A stretch of DNA of 39,635 bases. It comes from Alphaproteobacteria bacterium (GTDB taxonomy: Bacteria; Pseudomonadota; Alphaproteobacteria; JAJFIK01). This document shows positions 16,860 through 26,278 of the stretch, piece after piece (within the stretch, counting starts at the first letter, position 1; each line of letters starts with the position of its first letter). A program made the translations under genes and the position numbers. Under the pieces are notes generated by a model. That model was not told the origin of the DNA and searched no databases. It saw only the letters and a list, made by a program, of their open reading frames with translations. The stretch is from positions 1 to 39,635 of the forward strand of contig JANQLJ010000063.1 in the NCBI GenBank assembly GCA_028280665.1. Reading direction: 5' to 3'.

Positions 16860-18661
16860 CAGTTTTCATCCATCTTGAGGGCTTTGATGAAGGCGTCTTG
16901 CGGAATTTCTACTTTGCCGAAGGCCCGCATTTTCTTCTTACCTTCTTTCTGCCTTTCAAGCAGCTTTTTCTTCCGCGTACCGTCGCCGCCATAGCATTTG
17001 GCGGTCACGTCTTTTCTGAGCGCGCGGATGTTTTCCCGCGCGATAATGCGCCCGCCGATGGCTGCTTGCACGGGGATCTGAAAAAGGTGCCGGGGGATCA
17101 GGTCTTTTAGTTTTTCGCACATGGCCCGCCCCCGCATTTCAGCGCGGGACTGGTGCACGATGATCGAAAGTGCATCTACGGGCTCGGCGTTCACAAGAAT
17201 CTGCATTTTGACGAGATCGCCCACCTGGTAGCCGGTAATCTCATAATCAAAACTCGCATAGCCGCGGCTTACGGATTTGAGCCGGTCATAGAAATCGAAC
17301 ACTACCTCGTTGAGCGGCAGTTGGTAAATCACCATGGCGCGGCTGCCCACATAAGTGAGCTCTTGCTGAATGCCGCGCCGGTCTTCGCAAAGTTTAAGCA
17401 CCGCGCCTAAGTAGTCGTCGGGCACCAGGATGGTCGCCTTGATCCAGGGCTCCTCGATTTCCTCGATCTTCACCGGGTCCGGCATGTCAGCCGGGTTGTG
17501 GAGTTCGATCTCCGCGCCGTCCGTTAGCGTAATGCGATAGATGACCGACGGCGCGGTGGTGATGATTTCGATATTGAACTCGCGTTCGATCCGCTCCCGG
17601 ATGATCTCAAGGTGCAAGAGCCCCAGAAAGCCGCAGCGAAACCCGAAACCAAGCGCGGCCGAGGTTTCCATCTCATAGGAAAAGCTTGCATCATTAAGGC
17701 GCAGCTTTGCCATGGCGTCGCGCAAGTCTTCGAACTCGGAAGAATCGACCGGGAAAAATCCGCAAAAAACAACCGGCTGTGCGGGGTTAAAGCCGGGCAG
17801 GGGTTCGGCGGCGGGACGCTTTTCCTCGGTGATGGTGTCGCCCACGGCGGTGTCGGCCACTTGTTTGATGGAGGCGGTTAAAAAGCCGATCTCACCGGGG
17901 CCAAGCGCCTCCACCTCGACACCCTTGGGGGTCATCACGCCCACGCGGTCGACGCTATAGACCGCCCCCGTTTGCATCATCTTGATGCGCTGGCCGCGTT
18001 TTAAATGCCCGCCGATCACGCGCACCAGCACGACGACGCCCAAGTATGCATCGTACCAGCTATCGACGAGCAGCGCCTTCAACGGTGCGTCCGGGTCGCC
18101 CCGGGGCGCGGGCAGGCGCGCGATAATCGCTTCGAGCAGATCATCGATGCCATCGCCGGTCTTGGCGGAAATCTCAAGCGCATCGCCTGCGTCGAGCCCG
18201 ATTACGTCTTCAATCTGCTCCTTGATGCGGTCCGGTTCGGCGGCGGGCAGGTCAATCTTGTTGAGCACGGGAATAATCTCATGATCGTTCTCGATTGCCT
18301 GATAGACATTGGCGAGGGTTTGCGCCTCCACACCCTGGCTTGCGTCCACCACCAGAAGAGAGCCCTCGACGGCAGAAAGGGAGCGCGACACCTCATAAGT
18401 GAAATCCACGTGGCCGGGCGTGTCGATCAAATTGAGCGTGTAAGTCTCACCGTCGCGGGCGTGATAGATTAGCCGCACGGTTTGCGCCTTGATGGTGATA
18501 CCGCGCTCGCGCTCAAGCTCCATGGAATCGAGCACTTGCTCTTTCATCTCACGCGCCGTCAGCCCGCCGCATTTCTGGATGAGGCGGTCGGCGAGGGTCG
18601 ACTTCCCGTGATCAATATGCGCGATGATCGAGAAGTTTCTGATATGCGCGAGGTTAGGCAT
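16859..18661 (-). CDS. lepA: Elongation factor 4 (translation GTPase LepA)
   Basis: A 600-residue, full-length LepA. G motifs are AHIDHGKST (14-22), DTPGHVDF and NKIDLP, followed by domain II, EF-G-like domains III and V, and the LepA-specific C-terminal domain ([21 protein letters not shown] near the end, reading as [13 protein letters not shown]). It promotes back-translocation or rescues stalled ribosomes and is membrane-associated under some conditions. It lies 47 bases downstream of pheT on the same strand and overlaps the dipeptidase gene, extending the translation cluster. Confidence 0.97.
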   Translation of the reverse strand: MPNLAHIRNFSIIAHIDHGKSTLADRLIQKCGGLTAREMKEQVLDSMELERERGITIKAQTVRLIYHARDGETYTLNLIDTPGHVDFTYEVSRSLSAVEGSLLVVDASQGVEAQTLANVYQAIENDHEIIPVLNKIDLPAAEPDRIKEQIEDVIGLDAGDALEISAKTGDGIDDLLEAIIARLPAPRGDPDAPLKALLVDSWYDAYLGVVVLVRVIGGHLKRGQRIKMMQTGAVYSVDRVGVMTPKGVEVEALGPGEIGFLTASIKQVADTAVGDTITEEKRPAAEPLPGFNPAQPVVFCGFFPVDSSEFEDLRDAMAKLRLNDASFSYEMETSAALGFGFRCGFLGLLHLEIIRERIEREFNIEIITTAPSVIYRITLTDGAEIELHNPADMPDPVKIEEIEEPWIKATILVPDDYLGAVLKLCEDRRGIQQELTYVGSRAMVIYQLPLNEVVFDFYDRLKSVSRGYASFDYEITGYQVGDLVKMQILVNAEPVDALSIIVHQSRAEMRGRAMCEKLKDLIPRHLFQIPVQAAIGGRIIARENIRALRKDVTAKCYGGDGTRKKKLLERQKEGKKKMRAFGKVEIPQDAFIKALKMDEN

Positions 18662-18708
18662 GGCTGGGATGTATCATTCAGGCGCGATGAGGCCAATAGG
18701 CAGCGGTA

Positions 18709-21120
18709 CTATCCGCGCAGCGTACCGCCGGTCGCTTTGCTTACTTGTGCGATCACCTTTTGCGCCACTGCTTCGATTTCATCGTCGGTCAAGGTCTTGT
18801 CGAAGGGCTGCAGCGTCACTTCGATGGCGAGGGATTTCTTGCCCGGCTCTATGCCTTTGCCTTCATAGACATCGAAAAGCACGGCCGCGGTGATCAGCTT
18901 CTTGTCGGCGCCCCTGGCGGCGCGGAGCACTTGTTCGGCGGTCACGTTCACGTCCACCACGAAGGCGAAATCGCGGATGACGGCGGGGAGGTCGCTGGCA
19001 TTAAGGGGACTCCGCGCTTTTGTACCTTTCTTCTTGGGCTCGGGCACATTTGTGGGGATGACTTCGAAGGCGACCATCGGGCCTTTGACGTCCAGCATGT
19101 CGAGAATGCGCGGGTGCACCTCGCCGAAGGTGGCAAGCGCGTTCTTGGGGCCGAGGCGGAGGACGCCGGAACGTCCCGGGTGATACCACGCGGGCGCATC
19201 GCTCGTTACTTGCACGCTTTCAAGGGGGGCGCCCACGGCGGCAAGCACCGCAAGCGCATCGGCCTTGGCGTCGAAAGCGTCCACGCCTCGCGCGGCCGAT
19301 GCCCAATGGCGCGCGCCGGGCGAGCGGCGAATGCCGGAAATCGCGAGCGACTGGTCTTCCGGCGCGTCGCCCGCATATTGGGGCCCGGCCTCGAACAGGG
19401 CCACTTCGTCAAAGCCGCGGTCCATGTTCCGCCCCGCCGCCAGAATGAGCCCCGGCAAGATCGATGGCCGCATGGTATCGAGTTCGGGCGACATGGGGTT
19501 TTCCACGGTCAGCTGCGCAATGTTGTTGGCGGCGCCGAAGGCGCGGGCGTGTTCTTCCGCGATGAACGACCAGGTTACCGCCTCGTCGAGCCCGCGCGCG
19601 GCAAGGGCGCGTTTGGCAAGCCGCATGCGGTTCTGGTTCTCGGTCAAAATGGGCGTCGCCACCGCCACATGGCGCGGCAGCGGCGCTGGCTGCACATGCT
19701 CAAGCCCGTGGATGCGTACGACCTCTTCCACAAGGTCGGCGGGACCTTCCACGTCCGGCCGCCAGCTTGGCACTTCGACCATCAGCTTCTCATCGCCGAA
19801 CCCGGCAACGCCAAAGCCGAGCGCGGCGAGAATCTCCACAATGCGTTGTTCTTCAAGTTTGAGCCCGGTGAGCCGCTCAACGCGGGTGTGATCGAACTCG
19901 ATGGTCTTCTGCCAATGGGGCCCGTCCCCCGCCACCACGGTCTTTGACGCATCGCCCCCGCAAAGATCGAGGATCAGCCGCGTCGCCAGCTCGGCGGCTT
20001 GCGGCAGGTAGGCGGGATCGACGCCGCGCTCAAAGCGGTAGCGGGCATCGGACTGGATGCCGAGCGCGCGGCCCGTGCGCGCGATGCGCAGCGGGTCGAA
20101 ATAGGCGACTTCAAGAAAGACGTTTGTGGTTTCCTCCGTACACCCCGTATTAAGCCCGCCAATGACGCCGCCAATGCCAACAGGCCCGCTGTCATCGGCA
20201 ATCACGCATATGGTCTCGTCAAGTTCATATTCGGCCTCGTCGAGGGCTAGCATCTTTTCGCCCTTCTCGGCGAGGCGCACATGAATATCGCCTTTGAGCT
20301 TGTCCGCATCGAACACATGGAGCGGCCGCCCGCGGTCGTAAGAGACGTAGTTGGTGATGTCCACCAGCGCGGAAATGGGGCGCAGCCCGATGGCCCGCAA
20401 ACGCTTTTGCAGCCAGCCGGGGGAAGGGCCGTTCGTAACACCCTTTACGTAGCGCCCGATGAATTGCGAACAGGCGGCGGCGTTTTCCTTGTCGAACTTG
20501 AGCGAGACACCAATGGGCGACTTGCCGTGCCCCGCCACCGGGTCCACCGCGCCGTCCTTCAATTTCCCAAGCCCCGCCGCGGCAAGATCGCGGGCAATGC
20601 CGTAAACGCCCAGCGCATCGGGCCGGTTGGGCGTGATGGCAATCTCGATCACCGGATCGTCAAGGCCCATCACTTCCGCGAAGGGAACGCCAAGGGGCGT
20701 GTCCTCAGGTAACTCAATAATGCCGTCGTGCTCGTCCGACAGCTCCATCTCGCGCTCGGAAACCAGCATCCCGTTCGATTCCACACCTCTAATCTTGGTG
20801 GGCTTGAGCGTCATTCCCGTGCCAGGGATATAACTTCCCGATGGGGCGAAAACGCCAATCATCCCGGTCCGCGCATTGGGCGCGCCGCAGACCACTTGCA
20901 CTTCGCCTTCGGGCGTCTCCACGCGGCAAAGTCTCAGCTTGTCCGCATCGGGATGGGGTTTTGCCTCGATCACGCGCGCGGTTTTGAAGGCGGCATATTT
21001 CTCCGCCGGGTTGTCGATCTCCTCGACCTCAAGCCCGATCATGGTGAGCTTGCTTGCGATCTCTTCAAGGTTCACGTCGGTTTCCAGATGATCTTTGAGC
21101 CAGTTCAGGGTGAATTTCAT
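18709..21120 (-). CDS. pheT: Phenylalanyl-tRNA synthetase beta subunit
   Basis: An 803-residue PheT, close to the usual 790-810. The start segment [15 protein letters not shown] is standard. It is followed by the tRNA-binding (EMAP-like) domain, the B3/4 editing domain, the B5 domain, and a C-terminal ferredoxin-fold anticodon-binding domain. The ATG at 21120 was chosen; an in-frame TTG at 21135 would only add a short tail inside the upstream gene. The ATG overlaps the TGA of the Mrr-like nuclease gene (ATGA, 21117-21120), with GGGGGG about eight bases upstream inside that gene. Translation of this essential subunit is thus set by read-through of the inserted gene. Confidence 0.97.
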   Translation of the reverse strand: MKFTLNWLKDHLETDVNLEEIASKLTMIGLEVEEIDNPAEKYAAFKTARVIEAKPHPDADKLRLCRVETPEGEVQVVCGAPNARTGMIGVFAPSGSYIPGTGMTLKPTKIRGVESNGMLVSEREMELSDEHDGIIELPEDTPLGVPFAEVMGLDDPVIEIAITPNRPDALGVYGIARDLAAAGLGKLKDGAVDPVAGHGKSPIGVSLKFDKENAAACSQFIGRYVKGVTNGPSPGWLQKRLRAIGLRPISALVDITNYVSYDRGRPLHVFDADKLKGDIHVRLAEKGEKMLALDEAEYELDETICVIADDSGPVGIGGVIGGLNTGCTEETTNVFLEVAYFDPLRIARTGRALGIQSDARYRFERGVDPAYLPQAAELATRLILDLCGGDASKTVVAGDGPHWQKTIEFDHTRVERLTGLKLEEQRIVEILAALGFGVAGFGDEKLMVEVPSWRPDVEGPADLVEEVVRIHGLEHVQPAPLPRHVAVATPILTENQNRMRLAKRALAARGLDEAVTWSFIAEEHARAFGAANNIAQLTVENPMSPELDTMRPSILPGLILAAGRNMDRGFDEVALFEAGPQYAGDAPEDQSLAISGIRRSPGARHWASAARGVDAFDAKADALAVLAAVGAPLESVQVTSDAPAWYHPGRSGVLRLGPKNALATFGEVHPRILDMLDVKGPMVAFEVIPTNVPEPKKKGTKARSPLNASDLPAVIRDFAFVVDVNVTAEQVLRAARGADKKLITAAVLFDVYEGKGIEPGKKSLAIEVTLQPFDKTLTDDEIEAVAQKVIAQVSKATGGTLRG

Positions 21121-22121
21121 TGGTTCGCCCCCCAATTGAGGTTGGCGAGCCTAACGCCAAGATCGACAATCATCCTTGCTAGGTCTTCGCCGTTTACGAG
21201 ACGAATTGGAGCCGGTGAATTCTCAGCATAATCCTCGGCCTCCTGGCTAAACTCTCCAGCGGTCACAACCCATGCAGCATGCACATGGTCGTGGCGCTCT
21301 ATGCCGCGTTCTACGTCCTGTACTGCGGTCACATCGGTGGGAATGTTCGGATCCCGGTGGTACTTCACCTGCGCTATTACCTTAAGGTCTACTATTGGAA
21401 ATGTGGCGACTACATCGTCACCTGTTTCAACTTGGCGTGCGGGGATCAAAGTGTTTGCGCCCATTGCGGTAAAAACGCTCGCCACCAACCTTTCGAACTC
21501 GCGTTCGTCAATCAAAGTTTCTCCCGCCCGTAGAACGTCCACGGCGCTTGCCACCAGCCGTTCCCGAAGTTGATCTTCAAGTCGTTCACTAGTACCAGAT
21601 GCAGCACGGTCCAATGCGATTTCAATATCGGATACAAGGTCGGTCGCGTCAGCTGCCGATCCTCTGGTCTTCATGCGCGAACGCAGTGCCGATCCCGCGA
21701 CACTTCGCGGAATTGGTTCTGCATGGTTCAGCCATTCAACATTGCGTGAATAAGCGGTATCCGCAATCTCACCTTGGGCATCAGAGGTGTTCTCTTCTTT
21801 GAACTCTGCACAACCGGTTATCTCGCCGACATAAAATGAATCTCCATAGGGTACTACCGCGTAGTCACCGCGTTTGGTGCTGTGAATAAACTGCCATAGA
21901 AAGCCCGCAGCAATACCGGAACGTCGATTACCGGTATCATCCGCGTAATGAGCACTTTTCACGATCTGCCGGAATTGCTCCCAGCTGAGGTCAGGATTGA
22001 GCAAGCCTCGCGCATCAGACCAACCCAAAAAAATGCGCTTTTCTTTTAGTCCTAATTGAAGCCGATCATCACCGCCGGGTGCAAGACGAATAACCAGCGC
22101 CCCTCTTTTCTCCAGGGTCAT
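21117..22121 (-). CDS. Mrr-type restriction endonuclease with N-terminal PUA/EVE-like domain, inserted between pheS and pheT
   Basis: A 334-residue protein in two parts. Residues 1 to about 150 resemble the PUA/EVE-like module found before Mrr nucleases (FLGW, a hydrophobic/aromatic stretch, [19 protein letters not shown], then RNVEWL). Residues about 205-325 match the Mrr catalytic domain: [14 protein letters not shown]236, then Q251-V-K253 of the D...QxK form of the PD-(D/E)xK site, and the late [16 protein letters not shown] and [10 protein letters not shown] blocks. Such proteins cut modified foreign DNA (type IV-like). The start ATG overlaps the pheS stop and the TGA overlaps the pheT start, each by four bases. 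Hand counts of two 60-base lines gave 26 and 30 G+C, below most neighbours, which suggests transfer. A non-defence role is possible. Confidence 0.85.
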   Translation of the reverse strand: MTLEKRGALVIRLAPGGDDRLQLGLKEKRIFLGWSDARGLLNPDLSWEQFRQIVKSAHYADDTGNRRSGIAAGFLWQFIHSTKRGDYAVVPYGDSFYVGEITGCAEFKEENTSDAQGEIADTAYSRNVEWLNHAEPIPRSVAGSALRSRMKTRGSAADATDLVSDIEIALDRAASGTSERLEDQLRERLVASAVDVLRAGETLIDEREFERLVASVFTAMGANTLIPARQVETGDDVVATFPIVDLKVIAQVKYHRDPNIPTDVTAVQDVERGIERHDHVHAAWVVTAGEFSQEAEDYAENSPAPIRLVNGEDLARMIVDLGVRLANLNWGANQ

Positions 22122-23194
22122 CGACTTAGTCCCGTCGCGAGGTTCGGCATATCAAGGGCGGCGAAGCCGTAATGCTTGAGCCAGCGCAGGTCGGCGGCGA
22201 AGAAATCACGCAAGTCGGGAATGCCGTATTTGAGCATGGCGAGCCGGTCGATCCCCATGCCGAAAGCCCAGCCTTGATAGTCGTCCGGGTCGAGCCCGCC
22301 GAACTTAAGCACATTGGGGTGCACCATGCCGCAGCCGAGAATCTCCATCCAATCCTCGCCCTCGCCGATCTTCACGTTACCACCCGAGCGGTCGCACAAG
22401 ATGTCCACTTCCATGGAGGGTTCGGTGAACGGGAAGTATGAAGGGCGAAAGCGCATGGGCGCCTCGGGCACCTCAAAGAACGCCTTGCAGAACTCGGCCA
22501 GCACCCATTTGAGTTCGCCCAGGGTGGTGGTCTTGTCCACCGCCAAACCTTCGAGCTGGTGGAACATGGGCGTGTGGGTCTGGTCGGAATCGCAGCGATA
22601 AGTGCGGCCCGGGATGATCACCCGCAAGGGCGGCTTTTGCTTTTCCATGGTGCGGATTTGCACAGGAGATGTGTGGGTGCGCAGGACCTTGCGTTCGCCC
22701 TTCTCGTCCGGGACCATATAGAACGTGTCGTGCATCTCGCGCGCGGGGTGGCCTTCGGGAAAATTGAGCGCGGTGAAATTGTAGTAATCGCTTTCGATGT
22801 CCGGACCCTCGGCCACGGCAAAGCCCATGTCGGCGAAGATGGCAACGATCTCGTCGGTCACATGCGTAATGGGGTGGATCGTGCCTTGGGGCATGGGGCG
22901 CGGGGGCAGCGTTACGTCGATTTTTTCTTCCGCAAGCCGCGCATTGAGCGCTGCCTCGTGCAGTTCCGCTTTTTTCGCCGCGATGGCTTCGGTCAGCTCC
23001 GCGCGCAAGCCATTATAGAGCGGGCCTTTTTCTTGGCGCTCCTCCGGGCTCATCTTGCCAAGGGTTTTCATAAGCTCGGAAAGCGCGCTCTTCTTACCCA
23101 GGAATTCCACGCGTGCGGCCTCAAGCTCCGCCTCGTTTGCGGCAGCGGCGATGGCGGTGAGTGCGGACTTTTGTATGTCCTTGATCCCAGGCAT
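22118..23194 (-). CDS. pheS: Phenylalanyl-tRNA synthetase alpha subunit
   Basis: A 358-residue class II aminoacyl-tRNA synthetase alpha subunit. An N-terminal coiled coil (about 1-90) is followed by the catalytic domain with motif 2 ([18 protein letters not shown] region) and motif 3 ([18 protein letters not shown]). The C-terminus LATGLSR is complete, so the inserted nuclease gene has not truncated it. The start ATG at 23194 follows GAGGGGGCAAAA; a longer reading to 23233 would enter the intergenic hairpin region. The TGA stop overlaps the nuclease start in an ATGA. Confidence 0.97.
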   Translation of the reverse strand: MPGIKDIQKSALTAIAAAANEAELEAARVEFLGKKSALSELMKTLGKMSPEERQEKGPLYNGLRAELTEAIAAKKAELHEAALNARLAEEKIDVTLPPRPMPQGTIHPITHVTDEIVAIFADMGFAVAEGPDIESDYYNFTALNFPEGHPAREMHDTFYMVPDEKGERKVLRTHTSPVQIRTMEKQKPPLRVIIPGRTYRCDSDQTHTPMFHQLEGLAVDKTTTLGELKWVLAEFCKAFFEVPEAPMRFRPSYFPFTEPSMEVDILCDRSGGNVKIGEGEDWMEILGCGMVHPNVLKFGGLDPDDYQGWAFGMGIDRLAMLKYGIPDLRDFFAADLRWLKHYGFAALDMPNLATGLSR

Positions 23195-23237
23195 TTTTGC
23201 CCCCTCGGGTAAGTTCTCTCGGTTGCAACGCAATTTG

Positions 23238-23261
23238 CTCCCCCGGTCAAGTCCGGGGGAG
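23238..23261. promoter_or_regulatory. Perfect 9-bp GC-rich hairpin between rplT and pheS
   Basis: CTCCCCCGG (23238-23246) and CCGGGGGAG (23253-23261) are perfect reverse complements around a 6-base loop. Read in the operon direction it lies between the rplT stop and the pheS ribosome-binding site, where E. coli has its pheM attenuator. No U-run follows and I see no Phe-rich leader peptide, so a standard attenuator is not supported. It could be a processing site, a partial terminator or a member of a dispersed palindromic repeat family. Confidence 0.55.
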
Positions 23262-23290
23262 GGCAGCCCAAAGTCGGGGATAAAGGGTGC

Positions 23291-23647
23291 TTATTTCAGC
23301 GCCGCATTCGCCTGATCGACCAGGGCCTTGAAGGCCTCGGGCTCACGAACGGCAAGATCGGCCAACACCTTGCGGTCGACCTCGATGCCCGCGCGGCCGA
23401 GGCCGTTCATAAATCGGGCGTAGGTGAGGCCGTGCTCGCGGGCCGCCGCATTGATGCGCTGGATCCACAGGGACCGGAAATTGCGCTTGCGCACCTTGCG
23501 GTCGCGATAGGCATATTGACCGGCTTTTTCCACGGCCTGATTGGCCACGCGGAAGGTATTTTTGCGGCGGCCATAATAGCCCTTGGCGGCCTTGATGACT
23601 TTGCGGTGGCGGGCGTGGGTGGTGACACCCCGTTTGACGCGTGACAT
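23291..23647 (-). CDS. rplT: Ribosomal protein L20
   Basis: A 118-residue, highly basic L20 of normal length, starting [19 protein letters not shown] with the typical [14 protein letters not shown] segment and a C-terminal [12 protein letters not shown] stretch. It is needed for early 50S assembly. In some bacteria L20 also represses its own operon by binding the leader RNA upstream of rpmI. It follows rpmI by 47 bases in the conserved rpmI-rplT-pheS order. Confidence 0.98.
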   Translation of the reverse strand: MSRVKRGVTTHARHRKVIKAAKGYYGRRKNTFRVANQAVEKAGQYAYRDRKVRKRNFRSLWIQRINAAAREHGLTYARFMNGLGRAGIEVDRKVLADLAVREPEAFKALVDQANAALK

Positions 23648-23694
23648 GTCGCTTCTCTCCTTGAGGCTATGACTTACAGGCTGCCTAGATCGGC

Positions 23695-23895
23695 CTACAG
23701 GCCATAAGGCGCCCAGCCCTTGACCATCTTCGCGTTCTCGTCCTTGAGGGTGGCCGTGCCGCGAAGCTGGCGTACCTGTTTGGGCGAACGCTTGATCATG
23801 CCGTGGCGCTTGCCCACCTGGGCCGCCTTGATCTTGCCTTTAGCCGTTTGTTTGAAGCGCTTTTTTACGCCGCTCTTGGTCTTCAGTTTGGGCAT
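23695..23895 (-). CDS. rpmI: Ribosomal protein L35
   Basis: A 66-residue L35 starting [20 protein letters not shown], with the conserved [19 protein letters not shown] middle. The start at 23895 follows AAGGAGACAAGTCAA; the in-frame extension to 24000 is leader RNA, not protein. First gene of the rpmI-rplT-pheS-nuclease-pheT operon, with a promoter at 24039-24067 and a leader of about 135 bases. Confidence 0.97.
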   Translation of the reverse strand: MPKLKTKSGVKKRFKQTAKGKIKAAQVGKRHGMIKRSPKQVRQLRGTATLKDENAKMVKGWAPYGL

Positions 23896-24031
23896 TTGAC
23901 TTGTCTCCTTAAGGGCGGATTTCCGCCGCTTTTTTGCGGGGCCGAAGACCCTTGTCCAGAGGAGGACGGCGGGAAGGCCCCTTGCCTTTGGCGTCGCCAA
24001 GGCATGCCCTGCCCGGCGGCGCTTATTCAGA
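23896..24031 (-). promoter_or_regulatory. Structured 5' leader of the rpmI-rplT-pheST operon
   Basis: The leader between the predicted transcription start and rpmI holds two strong potential hairpins. One is a near-perfect palindrome around GCCTTGGCGACGCCAAAGGC (about 23985-24004). The other is CCGC-AAAAAA-GCGG, directly followed by GGCGGAAATCCGCC, just before the ribosome-binding site. L20 represses its own operon through leader RNA in other bacteria, so an autoregulatory role is possible but unproven here. Confidence 0.35.
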
Positions 24032-24038
24032 GGCGCGG

Positions 24039-24067
24039 GTTATAGGGGAGGGGGAAGGGAATGGCAA
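24039..24067 (-). promoter_or_regulatory. Sigma70-type promoter for the rpmI operon
   Basis: On the reverse strand TTGCCA (24062-24067) and TATAAC (24039-24044) are separated by exactly 17 bases. Transcription would begin near 24032. The -35 overlaps the end of the hairpin that follows the TonB receptor gene, so terminator and promoter are interleaved. Confidence 0.6.
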
Positions 24068-24103
24068 GGGGGGCCGGTGCGCGGGCACCGCCCCCCCTTT
24101 TTT
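24066..24103. terminator. Strong hairpin after the TonB receptor gene; T-run on the plus strand
   Basis: A 15-bp stem with one mismatch (24066-24080 with 24085-24099, 4-base loop) is followed on the plus strand by six T (24098-24103), the form of an intrinsic terminator. On the minus strand, the direction of the receptor gene ending at 24117, only two T follow the stem. It may still end receptor transcription or shield the rpmI promoter, but as drawn it is stronger for antisense transcripts. Confidence 0.55.
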
Positions 24104-24116
24104 CCGTTTTTCCCGA

Positions 24117-26198
24117 TCAGAACCTTGCCCGCACAAAGAGCCGGAAGTTTCGTCCCGGCAAGAGCACTTCGTCCTTTTTGAAGGAGGAGTGATTGCGCAT
24201 CTCTTCGTCAAGAAGATTGGACGCGACGACCCCCACCTCGAACGGTGTGTCGGTATTGGGCATCTGGAAGCGATAGATCAAACGCGCTCTCAAGTCAGTG
24301 TAGCCATCTGTCGGCGTTTCAAAGGCGCCAACATCATCCTGCTCGGTCACATGGAGGAGGCTTGTGCCCACCGTCACGCGCTCGTGCTCATAGGTGACGC
24401 CGCCGCCAACACGGAAGGGCGGAATACGCGGCACGTTGCCGCCGCTGTCGAGCTCGGCCCGAACGTAGTCGGCCATGCCATCAAGCGTAATGACGCCGCC
24501 ATTATCGAGCGTTGCCACATCGAACTCAGCCGAGGCCTCGAAGCCGATAAAATCTGCGTCTTCCTGGGAATAGACAATCTGCGTGAGCTCATCCTCAACG
24601 CCGCAGCTATCAAAGTCCTCGCCACATTCTATGCCGGTAAAATCTTTGTAGATGAAGTCTGCAAAGCTCGTGTAATACGCAGCAAGGCTAAAGCGGACCG
24701 GCCCATCGATACGTTCCAGTGTCGCCTCAAACGAACGCGCCGTTTCAATGTCGAGATCAGGATCGCCAATCTCGAAGGTTTCAGTCGCCTCGTGTGGACC
24801 CTTTGCGAAAAGCTCCAGCACATCCGGTGCGCGCTGGGTGATCTGGACCGTACCGGAGAGGTACATGTCAGACCCCAGGTCAAAGATCAGGCCCGCAGAC
24901 CCGCTGACAGGCGTGAAGTCGCGGGAAGCCGGGAACTCTATCCCCATTCCGATAGGCCGGAAGCCCGTGCCGTCGATCTCAACATGCTCGATGCGGCCCG
25001 CCATTTGGAAAGTGGCGCCATTGCCCACGTCGGCTTCCTCAAAAAGGAAGGCGCCAAGGGCACGTGTTTCGGACGGCGCCAATAGTTCTCCGGCCTCGCC
25101 GGCGGCGGTGAGGTCGCGGGTGCGGCCCTGGATACCTACAGCTCCTGTAAAAGGCCCTATCGCACCATGCAGTGCTTCAAGTCGGCCTTCTAATTCTTCA
25201 TTGTCGAATGTCGCACCAATTTCCCCATCCTCAACTTCAATCTCATCATGGATGTAGTCGGTGAAACCACCAGCAAAGGACACTTCATTGAAGAAGCCGT
25301 TCAATCCGCCAAAGCGGCCGCCGACCTGGTAACGCACTTGCTGCATGTCGATGAAGACGTCGTGCCCTTCTTCTTCATGCTCTTCGTCTCCATCATGATC
25401 TTCGTCATGATCTTCTTCTCCGTGACCATGTCCGCCAGGCAGGCCGTATTCGCTTGCGAAGAAGGAAACGCTTGCCCCAATGTGACCGTTGGGAAAAAGC
25501 GCCGAGCCACCGATGGCACCGCCTGATTGTTCGACATACGTCGATTCCTGCGTGCCCTCGTCTCCAGGGATGTCATAGTCATCCGATTCCCGGATAAAGG
25601 CATCCAGGTGACCGGCAAAACTGTTGCCGCCAAAGTCAGCAACCCCGCTGAACTGGTAGCCATCATCGACGGTGGTGTACATGCCGAACGCTTCGACATC
25701 ATAACCGCCTTCTGGCGCTGCATCCGGAATGCGGTTGTTGATGACATTAACAACGCCGCCGATGGCTTCCGAGCCATAGCGCAAGGTGGCGGGCCCGCGC
25801 ACCACCTCGATGCGCTGGGCGGCGAGCGGGTCAATGGAAACGCCGTGGTCTTCGCTGAGCGCAGAAGCATCATGACTGCCAACGCCATTTTCCTGAACCC
25901 GGACGCGGAAATTATCGAGCCCGCGGATAATGGGGCGGCTTGCCCCCGCCGCGAAGGACGATTGGTGAATGCCGGGCTGTCGGGCCAGCAATTCCCCCAG
26001 CGTTACCGCACCAGCTTCCGTGATCTCATCGCGGTCGACCGTCGCGACGGTTGCCGTTGTTTCAGCGGCGGTCTGCTCAAGGGGCGAACCGGTAATGATG
26101 AAGTATTCAACTTCGTCATCGCCGTTTTCTTGGGAAAAGGCGGAGCTGCAGGTAAACAACCCCGCCGCAATCGCCATCACTACTGTTTTTGAACGCAT
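24117..26198 (-). CDS. TonB-dependent outer-membrane receptor with His/Asp/Glu-rich loop, probable zinc uptake (ZnuD-like)
   Basis: A 693-residue outer-membrane receptor. It has a signal peptide (about 1-23), a TonB-box-like EYFIITGSPLEQ, a plug domain (TLGELLARQPGIH, VEVVRGPATLRYGSEAIGG-type block, VINNRIPD), then a beta barrel ending in aromatic RARF. An extracellular-loop segment at about residues 253-279 is a dense run of His, Asp and Glu (GHGHGEEDHDEDHDGDEEHE), as in the zinc receptor ZnuD. The ATG at 26198 is used because GAGGAAC lies eight bases upstream; an upstream in-frame TTG adds nothing signal-like. A His-rich secreted protein is encoded 80 bases upstream on the same strand. Zinc is the likeliest cargo; nickel, copper or cobalt cannot be excluded. 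Confidence 0.85.
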   Translation of the reverse strand: MRSKTVVMAIAAGLFTCSSAFSQENGDDEVEYFIITGSPLEQTAAETTATVATVDRDEITEAGAVTLGELLARQPGIHQSSFAAGASRPIIRGLDNFRVRVQENGVGSHDASALSEDHGVSIDPLAAQRIEVVRGPATLRYGSEAIGGVVNVINNRIPDAAPEGGYDVEAFGMYTTVDDGYQFSGVADFGGNSFAGHLDAFIRESDDYDIPGDEGTQESTYVEQSGGAIGGSALFPNGHIGASVSFFASEYGLPGGHGHGEEDHDEDHDGDEEHEEEGHDVFIDMQQVRYQVGGRFGGLNGFFNEVSFAGGFTDYIHDEIEVEDGEIGATFDNEELEGRLEALHGAIGPFTGAVGIQGRTRDLTAAGEAGELLAPSETRALGAFLFEEADVGNGATFQMAGRIEHVEIDGTGFRPIGMGIEFPASRDFTPVSGSAGLIFDLGSDMYLSGTVQITQRAPDVLELFAKGPHEATETFEIGDPDLDIETARSFEATLERIDGPVRFSLAAYYTSFADFIYKDFTGIECGEDFDSCGVEDELTQIVYSQEDADFIGFEASAEFDVATLDNGGVITLDGMADYVRAELDSGGNVPRIPPFRVGGGVTYEHERVTVGTSLLHVTEQDDVGAFETPTDGYTDLRARLIYRFQMPNTDTPFEVGVVASNLLDEEMRNHSSFKKDEVLLPGRNFRLFVRARF

Positions 26199-26278
26199 TT
26201 GTACTGTTCCTCGTTTCAAGGCGCACGGTCAGCGCGCCAGTGCAATCGGTTGTGAGCCGCGCTAAAGGCGCGGGCGGT

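Noticed and set aside
18745-19947. Plus-strand frame of 400 codons opposite pheT
   Set aside because: It is a shadow frame of pheT, with Gly/His/Arg-rich composition and no start signal.
23934-25085. Long plus-strand open frame opposite the TonB receptor gene
   Set aside because: It is antisense to a well-supported receptor, has no family-like segments or ribosome-binding site, and runs through the terminator hairpin.
25360-25440. Apparent simple-sequence repeat (cttcttcatgctcttcgtc pattern)
   Set aside because: It is the coding sequence of the His/Asp/Glu-rich receptor loop, not a separate repeat, though slippage could vary the loop length.
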